Shown here piece after piece: positions 1 through 62,377 of a stretch of 64,000 nt of DNA. How positions within the stretch are numbered: position 1 is the stretch's first letter; each line of letters starts with the position of its first letter. Made by a program: the position numbers and the translations under genes. The DNA lies in NCBI GenBank assembly GCA_024036415.1, contig JAMWET010005077.1, forward strand, positions 359,501-423,500, in the 5' to 3' direction. The DNA is from Prochilodus magdalenae. Lineage: Eukaryota; Chordata; Actinopteri; Characiformes; Prochilodontidae. Below the pieces are notes generated by a model that worked only from the letters and a program-made list of their open reading frames with translations, did no database searches and was not told where the DNA came from.

Positions 1-3000
1 GTTCAGAACTGGAAATCACAGCTGAACCGTGGGATTAAAGATATGAGGAACTGGGAGATGGAGAACACTGAGAATGAAGATGAGACGAGTGTAGGCCAGA
101 ACCCTTTGATGAGTATTCACTCTGATCTTATCACACAGTCTCCTCATGGGGCAGTGGTCAAGCTCTCAGCCTGCTGGATCCCTCCAACCACCTGCCATTC
201 GGAGTCACTGTTCTTAAACCCTGTGCTGACATAGGATGTTTTTAGCCATGGGCCCTTTGCTTGCATTGACAAAGGTAAATCCTGTGCCTGGTGTATCCAG
301 TCTCCTCCCCCTTCCACGCAGCTGCTGTCTGTTCCTCGCACTATGCCTGTCCCTAGAGTGTATTCCTCTTTGCTGATGGTTCAAAAGAATATTATTACAC
401 ATAGGCTTTATTGAATTTGCCCTCTAATGAAAGGAGGAGGTTTGCTGTGACGATAAAAGAGCAGTGCTGGGGCTTTGTGATGAGTCGGCCGAATTATAAG
501 GCCCAGTCATGTCTGAGAGGTCCATTAGTCTAGGTGGCAGGCTGTCTCAGTCCTCTTGACTTAATCAATGGGATTGCTTCATTAATCCTTTTCTCTAAGG
601 CCAGTAACAGACAAATAATCAAATTTGTTGGTGTGACAGTGAGTGACAAAAGTAGAGCAATATTTCTATAGATTTTTGACACGGATCCAGCCCAATCAGA
701 TGGAAACCCGAAGTCCAGAGAAAGTAAAGTATTTGTCAATTAAAATTATTTTACTAACATAAAGGATTCTTGCCTGAATTGAAGTAGCTTGATACAGTAG
801 GTGTGGGGTTTCCTATACAGCCTCCCTATACACTGCAGCACAACATTCTCTGTGTGACTGCTGTATACTTTGAGAGCTATGCAGTTATGAGTGCTAATGA
901 ACTATGAACATGAGGAACCAGGCTCTATACTTTTGGGTAATATGATGTACTACGGTTCTAGAGCAGACTACTTGTTACCTTTACATTAAGTGTGGTGGAT
1001 AAACCCTGGGAATAAAATACCTGTGTCTACCTTATCTTGTTTTTGATGGGAAGATGAGCCTGTCGAATTCTGTATACAGGCTAAATAGCTTGTATGTGAT
1101 GCTTCCCCAGGAATACAGCTAGGCTAACAAACCAGCGTACTTCATCTACAGGGCTTTACCCAACAGGGCTACTAAAAATATCAGGCAATGGAAATGTGTT
1201 AAAGTGTTACAGAAGTGACATCATCAGGATACGTTTTCCAATAATATTCAGGGTTCAAAGTATTCAGACATGCAGCCCTCATATACATCTTCATAAATAC
1301 ATTGAAAATCCCAGTAAACTGGATGTGATGCTCTCAACATGAATCGCCAACAGCTCCTTCAGTTCTGAGTCATGTACAAAAATACACTTGCACGATTTAG
1401 AAACACTGAAACCTTGACCACATAAACACAACTGGTCTGCTTTGTGGTGATCTGGTGTATTCAATCAGCAATTACCTGGGAATTCTACAAGGTGTAGGAA
1501 CTTGCATACCATTAACCTTAAACACTATTTTCTTCTCCTTGTGTTGATGGACAAACTGAAGTGCTGGGCTAAAATCAGGGAGGTGTTTATTTAGCAGATT
1601 TGTAATCGAACACAGCAGCAACAAGAGCAAGGCAGATATAACAGAAACAGATAAGGTAACAGAACAGGATTGGGAGGTGGTGGGTTATGGGAAATGGAGT
1701 CCGGGAGATCTGGGGTAAGAAGTGAGCCAGCAGGAATGACACACTCCTTCAAAAACAGTCCCCATTTTAGGTAAAATGGTCTGATTATGCAACAGCCTTG
1801 ACTTGAAATAATATTATTATATTATTGTAGTAACATTTGCACTGGAGTATGTTGAGAAATCTGACTATGTGGAGAAATTGTAGGCTATGTGGCAAAATCT
1901 CAATCAGTGTACGGTAATGTGGGCACTTTTCATATCCTTTTCAAGCTCCCAGATTAAAAACCATGGTTGATGTTCATCTTCAAATGAGGCTGAAGTTTGT
2001 TTTCTGTTTCCCAGCTTCTTTATCAAATGTTTTGTTCCACCTTAAATGTTACTACTTGTACAAGCACCAGAATGCAACCATGGCACAATTAAAGGTAGAA
2101 TGGAAAATCCTTAACAAGATCCTGGGCAACTTTAATTTACAACTTTAGTTGCACATTTCACTCAAAACGGTTTCTCAGGTCTTGGACAATATTACACAGG
2201 CCTTGTCTCCCTGTTGAAACAGCAAATTAGAGCCCAGCTCATCTAATTATTCCCCAGCTTATTGAAAACAGCTTATTTCATTCTAGAGCCAGGTCATAGG
2301 GTATAAATGGGCATGTAAAACTGCATCTGGGCATTTTTCACCTTGACTAGAGTCACAAATCTAAAGTCACTGAAGTAACATAACTTCTGTGCTAACACTA
2401 AGAACAATGTAAAATACTGAATAAATGCTATGACAGCTTTTAGGATTTAGTTACCGTGAGATATATACAACACCATTTTCCATTTTTATAAACTATTTTT
2501 GCAGCAATTTTAATCGTCTCTTATATACAGGCAATTACTAACCGGCTGGGAAAAGTCTGAAGAGCGCTGCCAAAAACTCACATTAGCACTTAGGATGTGT
2601 AAATGTGGTCCTCTGCTGATTAACTGTACTACTGCTACTGCTCTAATGAACAACTAATAACTTTATGTGTGTCTTTATGACATTAAGCCAAATGCTAGGA
2701 TAGCAGATCTGGGTTCTTAATGTTACAACGATGCTGCTAAACCCACTACTTTTAGTATGAGTCATGCATTTGCGCGTTAGTCATCATCTCTTGATCGGAG
2801 ATGCTGCTGCGGCTGCAAAGAAAGGTTTGTTCTGACACACAGACACATTTTTGAGGTTTAACCATATGGCAGATGTTCACAGAAGAGCAAGATAAAGAAG
2901 ACAGTCTCCTGGAGCCTGGTCCCACTTCATTGACAGCGTGGTTCTCGCAAGGGCAGACAGTTTTACTGAAGACAAATAGTTATTTCTAGCCATCAAAGTC

Positions 3001-3860
3001 AGCTTCCTCATGCAACTTTTCAGTGACGCTGTTGAAGCCAGTAAATTACTGTTTGGAGACACATTTTTAAAAGCACTTTCTGTGTCTAGAACAGAGCTTG
3101 ATGGGAGAGAGAATGGGAGGTTGTCGTCAAGGTACGCAGAGCATTGAGATATGGAACACCATCGACAGCCGCAGTTGTTGTAGCAGTCAGCTGTGCTGAA
3201 GACGACGGCACGGGATTTGTCTATGGAGCCAATTTAGTGGTTCTTTGATGCCTCACCTCTGCTCACGCTTTGGGTCGAAAAACACCTCTGTACATCTGTG
3301 TTTTCCTCATGTGCTGTGACTCTGTTTCCTCTGTTACTCATCCTGTCAGGTTAATGTGATATGAAAAGAGTACGGGGGTGGGATGTGGGATGAAGAACGG
3401 AATGATGGAAGGAAAGTAGGAACCAGGAAAAAAGAACAAATATAGTTTTCCCTCCAAGCTGGACAAGTTGGCTGAGACAGTGCTTGGGAAAGTCTTATTT
3501 TGGTAGTATTGCATTTCTAATCTCCTTTTAAGGGTATAAATGGAAAGCCGGGAAACGGTTTCTTGTTGTACATAAAATGGTTGTTCGCCGCAGTGACATG
3601 ACATCAATTTAAGCAACTCTGACTGCTCCTTGTCTGTGAGACTTTTTTAAAATGCCTGCAGTACCATCAAAGCAGCCCGGCTGCACTGCGTGCCCTTTAC
3701 CTCGCCTAATATTTGTCATGATTTATTGAAGAGACACTCCATTTCTCTGATTTCCCTGGAGAGAGGAACCATCTTACTGTATAGCATGAACTAAAGTCTT
3801 TGTTACTGTTAGGAAAACCTGGGCTGGTTGTTCTCAGTGTGGTAAGCCATGTCCTAGAGC

Positions 3861-3998
3861 AGTGGTCATCAATCCTGTTCCTGGAGAGCTGCCTGCTCCG
3901 GGAGTTCACTTCTAGTCTTGCCTGAACACGTCTTCCAGATCATCAGTCCACTTAATTAGTGTGATCTCCAGGACAGGGATGTTGAACACTGTCCTAGA
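3861..3998. repeat. Palindromic interspersed repeat (MITE-like)
   Basis: The left end (cagtggtcatcaatcctg, ttcctggag) and the right end (ctccaggacagggatgttgaacactg) are imperfect inverted copies. This 'hot-spot' wording is common in fish dispersed repeats. Family not named. Confidence 0.5.
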
Positions 3999-5773
3999 GC
4001 ATACAAGAAGCACTTCTTCAAAAAAGCTGTACAGCTTATTACTGCCAGCACAAAATGAAGTTCCAGCATTCTTTTCTCCATTGCACTAAGCTCAATGGAA
4101 ACGCAAACCTTACAGAATGCTATTTGAAGTGCTTCCATTTTCTCACCGAAACATTTTTTCCCCATTGCCCCATTGAGTTAGTGTGGCCTTCCCAGAGGCA
4201 CGGTGCCCTAAAACTCCTCACAGCTCTTCATCATCAGTGGTTTATTCCATTTACGGCTCCCATGAGGACAGACGTGAGGTTAAGACCTGCCCGATGGCTT
4301 ATGGAAAAGAATCTGACAGTCCTCTTCAGATTTTTCATCTGTGTGTAGCATAGCAAGTCACTTATCATGTGGCCCACTTAGAAGAGTAGGGCCTGCATTA
4401 AACATGAGGCAGGAGAGGCCCTCTATGGACGGGACCTGGCATTTCAGCCCTCGGAAAACGGATTGCGTCCTTAGAGGGTTTCAGCTCAGATGTTTTTAAG
4501 ATTGTGGAGTGCTGTGGGTTGAGGTGGAGCTTTTCCATGTGCGTGGGTGGTCATGAGCATGTTTGTGTGTGTGTTTATGTCTGTGTGCTTGACCCTTCTC
4601 TGTTGCATCATATAAGGAATTCTGTCCTGTTGTGACTCCAGTGCGTGTGAAGCTCCTGATTGCCTGTTAGTCACAGTTATCGCCGTGGTGTTGATGCTGG
4701 TTGGAGCAGACAGGGCCAAAGAGGTGCTGATGGGTCATGCTGTGTGACAGCTGCAGCACCAGTTAACTGCTTGCTTTGGACACGTCACCCATAGTGCTTA
4801 TGTTTTCACACATCCCTGATGACTAGTACATCTGAAAACGACGGATTCCCTGTTCCCATCGTGCTTGCTTAAATCTGTCAGGAAGGAAGGACATTAGCAA
4901 GGACATATGACCCGATTTGGCCAATGTGGAATTTCGGGTCCTACATCTATATCCTGCATTTGGGTGATATAGTTCTAAAGTAGCTCATTACTTAGTGGAA
5001 GGCTGTGTGGTAACCTGTTTGCAATATACAATGGATCATTTGTGGTTTGAGTAAGAATCCTGATTTACTTCTGTCATTGAAAGGCATTAGCTTTTGTTGT
5101 TTAAGAACACACATTATGCAGTTTAGTTTCTACTCTATGCTCAGGGACTGAATAATCAGAACAGACCAGCTGAAGCATCATAATGAAATTTGCACTTTTC
5201 ATTTAGTAAACATCTTTTTCGCTTCAGACTAATAATCTGTGCTTTTCTAATTAACAGATCCGGCACTGGGGAGATGAATATTGCAATCTACTAAACCCTG
5301 TGGCCCAAACATTGACACAAAACCTGTGAAAATAATTTGTTTTATTAAGAATCAGATTTTCTGCATCTTGCTGTATCATAGGAAAATGTAATTTGTATAT
5401 GCAGTAGATATTCCCCTCATTATCTCAAAGTACCAAGGAAGCAGGTCATTTGACTGCTAATGCACTGTTGACTCATTCTGTCCAGCTGCAGAGTAGCAAA
5501 TAGGAGTTGGCTCAGTTCCTCCATGCTGTCTTTACACAAACAAGCTGAATCAAGTACTAGGTCATGGATTTTACAATTCACTGCAGTCTTCATCTTTTTT
5601 TCAGGCCACCTGAATTTTTTGGAATTAAATAGCTAATTAAAATGACATGCATGTTACAATAACAACCGCTATCTCTTCTTTTCTGAAAAACTTTTGGAGA
5701 GATTTTCTTATAATCAGATAGTTATTTAATGTTTCTTCTAGGTCTGTTTTCTGTTTTCTTTGTGTGAATATTT

Positions 5774-5792
5774 TTCCTTGACTCGTATGAAC
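5774..5792 (+). promoter_or_regulatory. U12-type branch site and AC splice acceptor
   Basis: TTCCTTGAC at 5774-5782 fits the U12 branch-site consensus TTCCTTRAC. The branch A at 5781 is 11 nt before the AC at 5791-5792, within the short range typical of minor introns. There is no AG between about 5741 and 5800. Using AC keeps the conserved residues WFE in frame and would leave phase 2 for the missing upstream exon, to complete a Pro codon. AT-AC introns at conserved places in sodium and calcium channel genes are known. The donor is outside the window, so ATATCC could not be seen. Confidence 0.75.
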
Positions 5793-55865
<50,073 letters not shown>

Positions 55866-57330
55866 TGATACCAATACCAAGAACATGTGGACGACAGACC
55901 TTTCAGTGCACACCATGAAGCGTGGCACTTTTTTGGATGTGGGGCACCAACCACTTAATTCAGTAGCCAAAGTTTTTTCAGATGTAATATTATGTAAGCC
56001 AGCCAGGAATGGCAACTTTAATATGTTGAGTGTGAACGGGCAAGATGGGATATGCAATTTCAGGTTTCCATTTGGAACTCTGGTTCTTATCTTACTCCCA
56101 GTGCTCAATCACATTGATTTGAGTTCAGGATGTGTAGTGTTTTTTAAATTCCTTTATCAATACCATCTTGTCATTAACATGGCTGTTTTCCATAAAGGAG
56201 TATACAGAGTAAACAAAACAAAACAAAGAAAAAAAAAACAAAGAAAAACATAAGAACTGTACATGTTCTGTACTTTATTAAATCATATGTTGTAAATAGA
56301 GGAAATACTGTATTGGTGAAGAAAATAGATCTATTCATATGCACATATTTTTATAGAGATCTATACTGTTTTTGCACATATCAATTTGAATTTCAAGTTG
56401 AATTGTCTTTTGTTGTCCTCTTGTGAATGTACTTTTTTTTTAATCAAATAGCAGTGGGATCAATTATAGTCTGTTTAGACCTACCGATACTGAGATGATT
56501 TTTATTTTTCTATTGGGAGATGGGGTATGAGATATTAAAGTAGATCTAACGAGAACCAAACATCAAACGATCTGTAGCCAGAGTGCAATACACTGTAAAT
56601 GTTTATGTAAGTTTACTCTGTTAGGTTGCTCACATTTTTAAAAGTAGTTTTATATAAGTAAATAAACAATAGGATTTGCTCAGTGGATTGTCACGTGCAT
56701 TAGTCACTAACACGGGACCACAATACGACTCAATCCTCACAAGTTCATCTCAGCGTATACAGTAAGGTTTCCTCCACGCGCGTTCATTACTGAACCTAAT
56801 AATGCCGTTTTTTTGACCCTCAGCTGTGGCACGGGTAGTGTGCATGTGATGGACAAAATAAACCAATGTAGATACGATAATGTTGCAAGGTAGACTTTGT
56901 CCTTGTTCTCCCTATTTTCTATTGCCCTTTATGTCGAAGGAAAAGCCCGAGTCTTTTCTGTGAAGAGAGGGAGTTGACCTTAGCACAAACGGGATCTGGT
57001 TTACCTTTTTAGATTTGACATGGTGCCTCAACATTTGTGTCTGCATTAAAGAGACAGACTGTCATGTGAAAGAAATGTTGCACATGGGTGATTCTACAGC
57101 TATGGGTGCTTTTGATCCGCTTATGTTCATTTTCCTAAAAGTAATGTTGTCCTAGAAGTAGCTCTGGGCCTGCAAGCAAACAGCATGGACAGTGTGGTAC
57201 AGTTTGGTAGGACCATTGTTTTTATTTGAAAGGGTTTTTTTGCAGTACCTAAAATGCTACTCCTAAATATCTGCAAGCACTTGATGCTGGCTGCCTTTCT
57301 GTCCCAAAATAAAGCTAATTTAACTCCATA
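55866..57330 (+). other. cacna1h: Probable cacna1h 3' untranslated region
   Basis: AT-rich, no coding potential, follows the stop directly. Possible polyadenylation signals AATAAA at 56661, 56857 and 57308. The last is followed by T/G-rich sequence, but the true end cannot be set from sequence alone and may be further downstream. Confidence 0.5.
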
Positions 57331-60060
57331 TCAGATTGGAGTTTTACTTCTGTCGATATGACTTGTTCTGTTTAATGTAATTAGCAGTTCATCTGCCTTT
57401 CTTTGAGATGAATTATTTAGATGCTAAAATCATGAATAAAGAAAGATTTACATGCACAGACAGATTTAAAGATGCCGCAAAATAAAAGTAAGAAAAGAAA
57501 ATAGTCCCACTTTCTGTGACTACATACTGCATGTCCCAACATAGCCGGATCTGGAGTTCTGGAGTAAATGTTTTGTTTAAGAAACCCAGTATTACTGATG
57601 TGCTGTCAAATGAGATCAATGATTGTATTCCTGTATTAACTGTATTTTACTCCTGTACTAGTTGTATATTCAACATACCACATACAAATGTCATAGCAGT
57701 AAAAAGAGATTATATAAATAAGCATTGAGCTTTAGCACAAAATGGTACATACTGAAAAGCATATCCATATTCTGATGAAACATTACTAAAAACGGGGTTT
57801 TTCACTGAGTGAAAAACTGAGCTTAAGAGACCTGCAAGTGCCCATAGTTTCAGAAACGCTCATGTAGACACTGTCAGAAAGTGTTTTTTAGGATTTATTT
57901 AAACCATTGCCTTTGACCATTCACTTTTGAAGTATATTAATCTTATTGATGGTTATTTAGCTCACTACTGCATATACATCATTGTATCAGCAGAGCTAGC
58001 TAATATTTAATGAAGCTTTGGAGCAGTGGTCATTTTTCTCAATTTTTGAATCGTGAACCGATTCAGGAAGTGAAACTATTGCATGTTGGAACATTTTGGA
58101 AAAAAATCTGGATGTTTTTGATATTTTTTTTGATATATATATATATTTCAACTTCAATTTGTAGAATAACTACCTAATTGCACTGGGCTGTAACGGGCTG
58201 TCTAGGTTTTCCTCTTTGTAGATCAACTTCTTCGTTGTCTAACGCAATATTTTATGGTAATCTGTATCTTTGAGAGATCACAGCTCGAGCAGCTTAAGTG
58301 TAAGCAAAAATTACGGTGTGAGGACTATTGAAGTGGCATTTGAAATGCAGTTTTAATGGACAATGAATGTTCAGTTAATTTGACACGACGGAAAATTTTC
58401 CCATTGCTGTGATTTTTGCTAAAAGATGGCTGAGATTGTTTTGGGAACAAATGTTTGAACAAAGAGACTTGAGTGAAGGACGTGGCATGTACATGTTTAA
58501 AGTGTTTGCATCACTTTGAGGATGTTGACGTTACAGTTGTTGGAATCTGAGCTTTTGCCATCAGGCAACCTAGTGTCCTTGAATAAATCATTCAAGTATT
58601 TTCCTGAATCTTTCCTGGAAGAAAGTTCCAATGTTTTATTCTTCTTTTTTTTCTGTTTCTTTAAGCAAAGTGTCTGCAATAATTTTGTTTCAGATTTCTT
58701 TGATTTGAAACGGCTCAGACGTTATTGCAAGAGAGGTATTTAAATGGCTATACAATTTCTACACTGTATTGTTACTTTTTATTGTGCAAAGATCACACTG
58801 TGATCCGAGCGATATTCTCTGTCATCTAAAGATAAACATTTTTATCCAAAAATAAGCCGTCCATTTAGTTTTCTTTATGCCTTTATTACTACCCACTTTC
58901 TTATTTTCATGGCAAAATTGAAAAAAAAAATGCATCATCCAAAGCTTCTGTCCACATTGTTGGGAAAAATAAAGGACAGAAAGAAACAAACTCCAAAATA
59001 AAAAGGTAAAGAAGCTTATAGCAGACACGTTATGTGAGCAACAGAATGTCCTGGAGCTGTAATCTCTTGATGGAAGTGAAACAGCCAGCTGGAGTGATGT
59101 TGTAACTGTTGATTCGTTTCATGTTCATGGGATTTACCTTTTCAATACTTAATATCTCATAGATGACACTTTCACCAAATATCAGCATGGTCTTAAATAG
59201 TACATGAAAGAAGAGAACACACACACACACACACACCAATCTTATACACAAAGGGTCAGCGTAGTTGCGTGGCTGCAGGTGTTCATTACAGCCAAGCAGC
59301 TGCACACCCGATCATTTGAAGACTGAGTCTGACTAATTAGTAGAATCAGCTCTCCTGCTTGTTTTGTATTGAAAACCTTCAGCCCCACTGGACCTGGGTG
59401 AATGAGATTGGACTCTTAGGCCTTTACACTAGATATTGTGAAGGTTGGATTGTATTCAGTCACAAGTACATTAGTGAGATCTGTCGTTACCAGATTTAAA
59501 CCGGAAACTGATTTGGACTACACATGGACTACACACCGATTGTAGGTGTACCCACATTGTGAGTGGAAAATGTCAGTCAACGGTCTTGTTTATCCATCAT
59601 ACTAAAAAAAACACTGTTTCACAGCCCAACATGAGGAACTTTACACCCTTCAAGCTGACACTTAGCATTGAGCATGGTGATCTTAGGTTCATCTGTTACT
59701 GCTCCATAACGTCCCTGTTCTATGATGCCTTTCTATGGAGATTATACATGATGTGTGTAAGCGTGATGCTCATGATTGGTTAGTAAGACGAAACACTAAC
59801 ACTAACTAGACGAAGAACAGCTGTTACTCAAGTGACTGAGAATGTCAATTCATGACGTGTTACATGTTTTTATCCTGATTGGTTGAGGGGTACCTTCGCT
59901 GTCTTCCCCAGCCAGCCGCATCACACTTGACTGGGTGGACGCATCCTGTTTGCAATTGCTTCTGTGTTGGTTGATGTGTTTCTCAACATTTTCCAGCTTG
60001 AAAGCCACATCCCACTTCTGACATCAGTGAAGGGGATGACACTACCCATGGGCAAAAGTT
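57331..60060. other. Distal 3' UTR or intergenic sequence
   Basis: AT-rich, with a short CA repeat at about 59219-59238. No gene recognised on either strand. Confidence 0.6.
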
Positions 60061-60079
60061 ATTTTAAGAAGCAATTACT

Positions 60080-60780
60080 TCAACAGAGAGTCTTAACAAG
60101 GATCAGACATGTCCGGCCCATGCTCAACCATTGGGTAATGTAAGACAAACCAACATACAAGGATTGGAAGGACACTTCCAATAACTAACTAACTCTTCAA
60201 AGCCCACCTTCCTGAATACAATATTCTAACAACAAACGACTCTGACAGAAATCATCTCTATGTTCAATGCAGGAGGCCCTACATGCATATCCTGCAGGTC
60301 AGTGCAGTGTTCTTTAGCTTCCAGGGGGTATTGGAGCAGAAGACCCCCCCAGAGTGCCCCTGTTAACACCAAGACACTGTGCCTCACCTGGGGTCGTAAG
60401 TTGCTAATTGGACTGTTGCTAATTGGCAACATGTGGCATGGTCTGATGAGTCATAGTACCAATTGTTTTGGACTGATAGGAAGGTTCATGTGTCGCCCAG
60501 ACCCCATAAAGCCGCAGACCATGTCAACAAGGCACTGTGGCCTGCACGTTTACTTGACATGAGTCCAGTCAAGCATTTATGGGTTTTGCTAGAGACAGGT
60601 CCATTCTCACCCAAGATGCACCCAGATTGCATGGCTCAAACATCCCTCCAGACATCTTCCATCCACTTGTGGAATCCAAGCCTTGTCAAGTCGCTGCACT
60701 TCACCAGGCTAGAGGGGGTCCTACACAATACTAGTTCCTGTCCAATGACCTTGGGCATGTCAGTGTATTATGAATGAATT
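60080..60780 (+). mobile_element. Decayed Tc1-like transposon fragment
   Basis: One frame near 60405-60480 reads LATCGMV in one frame and VAWSDESQYQLF in another. WSDES is the first catalytic Asp motif of Tc1 transposases. The end near 60696-60733 reads ALHQARGGPTQY and stop, the usual Tc1 C-terminus. The rest is scrambled by stops and shifts; terminal repeats were not identified. Confidence 0.75.
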
Positions 60781-60943
60781 ACTATTTTGAAATACATTTA
60801 ATAAAGCAGTTTTTAAGCTGATTTTAAAAGTACACAGACCACCCACTGCGGCTAGCTATAGGGTCTTACTGTTTCAATTTCACCTCTCATTGCAGGCGGT
60901 AGAGTCACAAGATTTCACACAGTAACAGTGTCCTATTTCAGTG

Positions 60944-61132
60944 TTTCTCAACTCTGGTCCTGGAGGCACCCTGCCCTGCACATTTTAATGGATCCCCTGC
61001 TTTAGAACACCCCCTGCAACTCTGAAAGAGATTGCTAATGAGCTGATAAGTTGAATCAGGTGTGTTGGGAGCAGGGAAAGAACTAAAATGTGCAGGGCAG
61101 AGTGCCTCAAGGACCAAGGTTGAAAAGCCCTG
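60944..61132. repeat. Palindromic interspersed repeat (MITE-like)
   Basis: tctggtcctggaggcaccct with gccctgcacatttta at the left is mirrored by ctaaaatgtgcagggcag and gtgcctcaaggacca at the right. Same style as 3861-3998. Confidence 0.75.
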
Positions 61133-62224
61133 TCCTAGTTAATCTGAGTAATATTTCATTAACTATAACAGTAAATTGTTTTCTATTTACTAATGCTGTC
61201 TAGCACCACATCTGTTTAACCTCTAGATCAGTGAGCAAGCACCGTGTAATGCATTCTGGGTATTGTAGCGAGGATACACAGATTAGATTGATACACAAAC
61301 ATGGTTCATTTTTCTTTATCATGCTCTTTCCAGCCCATACAGTCCAGGTATGAACACCAATTTAAAAACATTTGGAATTAATTGTTTTTGTGAATTCACA
61401 GCCTGGACTGCTGTTTTAATGAAACCTGACACAGAAGAATAAAGAGAGGCTGCTGGCATATGCTCATGTGAAAATTAATTATGAATAATGGGGGGACAAT
61501 TTGGAAGAAAATGCACAATGTGGGCCCATTAATTGCTGCTTTTATGCTAAATGCTGTCAGGAGCTGTACATAAAAACTACCTTAATTGGGATGATCGGTC
61601 GTGATTGCATATACAAAACTAGACTACTAGACAACTAAACGAAATGTAGAACTGTCATATCACAACAAAAACTCGGATGGAAACTCTGAAAAGATTTTTA
61701 TCAGTGACAAATCCATGATGGTTAGTTTTCCTGCGCTTACAGCGCCATCTAGTGTAACCTGAGCGCGTTACAGTGGAAGAGGAACCATTCAGTACAGAGA
61801 TGTGTGCGAGGGAAGATAAACCACGACGCACAGGGGGCACTGCCGAGAAATAACTCTGTGAATACAGAAGTTTATCTTTCATTTCTCGATTATGTAAATA
61901 TAATCTGCTGTAATAAAGGATAATATTATCTGAGCTTTTAGCAAAGCTGGTATTTCAGGCACTTTCTGTATCAACACGTTACGGGGAACGTTTTCTGGAA
62001 AGTTCATCTAGTAAGCGTAGCTAAAGCTAACCGTGCATTACAGTGTGCATGTAAACATGTTATGTGTCAGTTTATTGTCAGTCACGTTTTAAGTACTTCC
62101 ACTACAAACATCATGTGATTTAAAATGACCGATTCGCACAACGTTTAAAACACGGTTTGGCTTAATAAATTGTGACTACGTGACAGTTAATCCAATAAAT
62201 CACTACGGCGAGTTTACAGAGGAA
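61133..62224 (+). other. Intergenic region and probable ccdc97 5' region
   Basis: Between the repeat and the ccdc97 start. 61430-61600 is unusually homeobox-motif rich (repeated ATTA/TAAT) and non-repetitive. A CTCF-like motif is at 61742-61755. No clear TATA box or CpG-dense promoter was seen, and the transcription start is not determined. Confidence 0.5.
61742..61755 (-). promoter_or_regulatory. CTCF-like motif
   Basis: gcgccatctagtgt; on the minus strand acactagatggcgc fits the CTCF core CCASYAGRKGGCRS with one mismatch at the first base. It lies about 470 nt before the ccdc97 start codon. Motif match only. Confidence 0.35.
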
Positions 62225-62377
62225 ATGTGGGGTGAAATCGTCGAAGACAACAGACAGCCAGTGACTTTTGCAAGCTACGAGGCAAAGACAGAGGAAGAAG
62301 ATGACAAGCCGGTCCGGGGAACTGATAACTCTGCAAGAGATGTGGTTTGCGCACAGGCTTCAAACTTCCAGGTCCAG
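62225..62377 (+). CDS. ccdc97: ccdc97 coding exon 1
   Basis: 51 codons, MWGEIVEDNRQPVTFASYEA to SNFQVQ, acidic in the middle (KTEEEDDK). Donor CAG|GTGAGG, phase 0. The poorly conserved N-terminus makes the exact start less certain than the donor. Confidence 0.82.

Larger units (their letters stand above)
1..5792 (+). other. Intron sequence upstream of the first recognised cacna1h exon
   Basis: No coding exon is recognisable. I looked for the Cav3 N-terminal block (FFCL, RxWC, CNP) and did not find it. It contains one palindromic interspersed repeat (3861-3998) and weak TG-rich sequence near 4562-4590. Short open frames here show no protein-like character. Confidence 0.7.

Noticed and set aside
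43..234. Short open frame that might be a 5' coding exon
   Set aside because: No similarity to the Cav3 N-terminus, no clear donor in the right phase.
1932..1941. ATATCCTTTT as the matching U12 donor
   Set aside because: The preceding bases do not encode the expected Cys-Asn-Pro end or any channel sequence, so it is most likely a chance match.
60260..60777. Two open frames as independent genes
   Set aside because: They are pieces of a decayed Tc1-like transposase (WSDES, ARGGPTQY).
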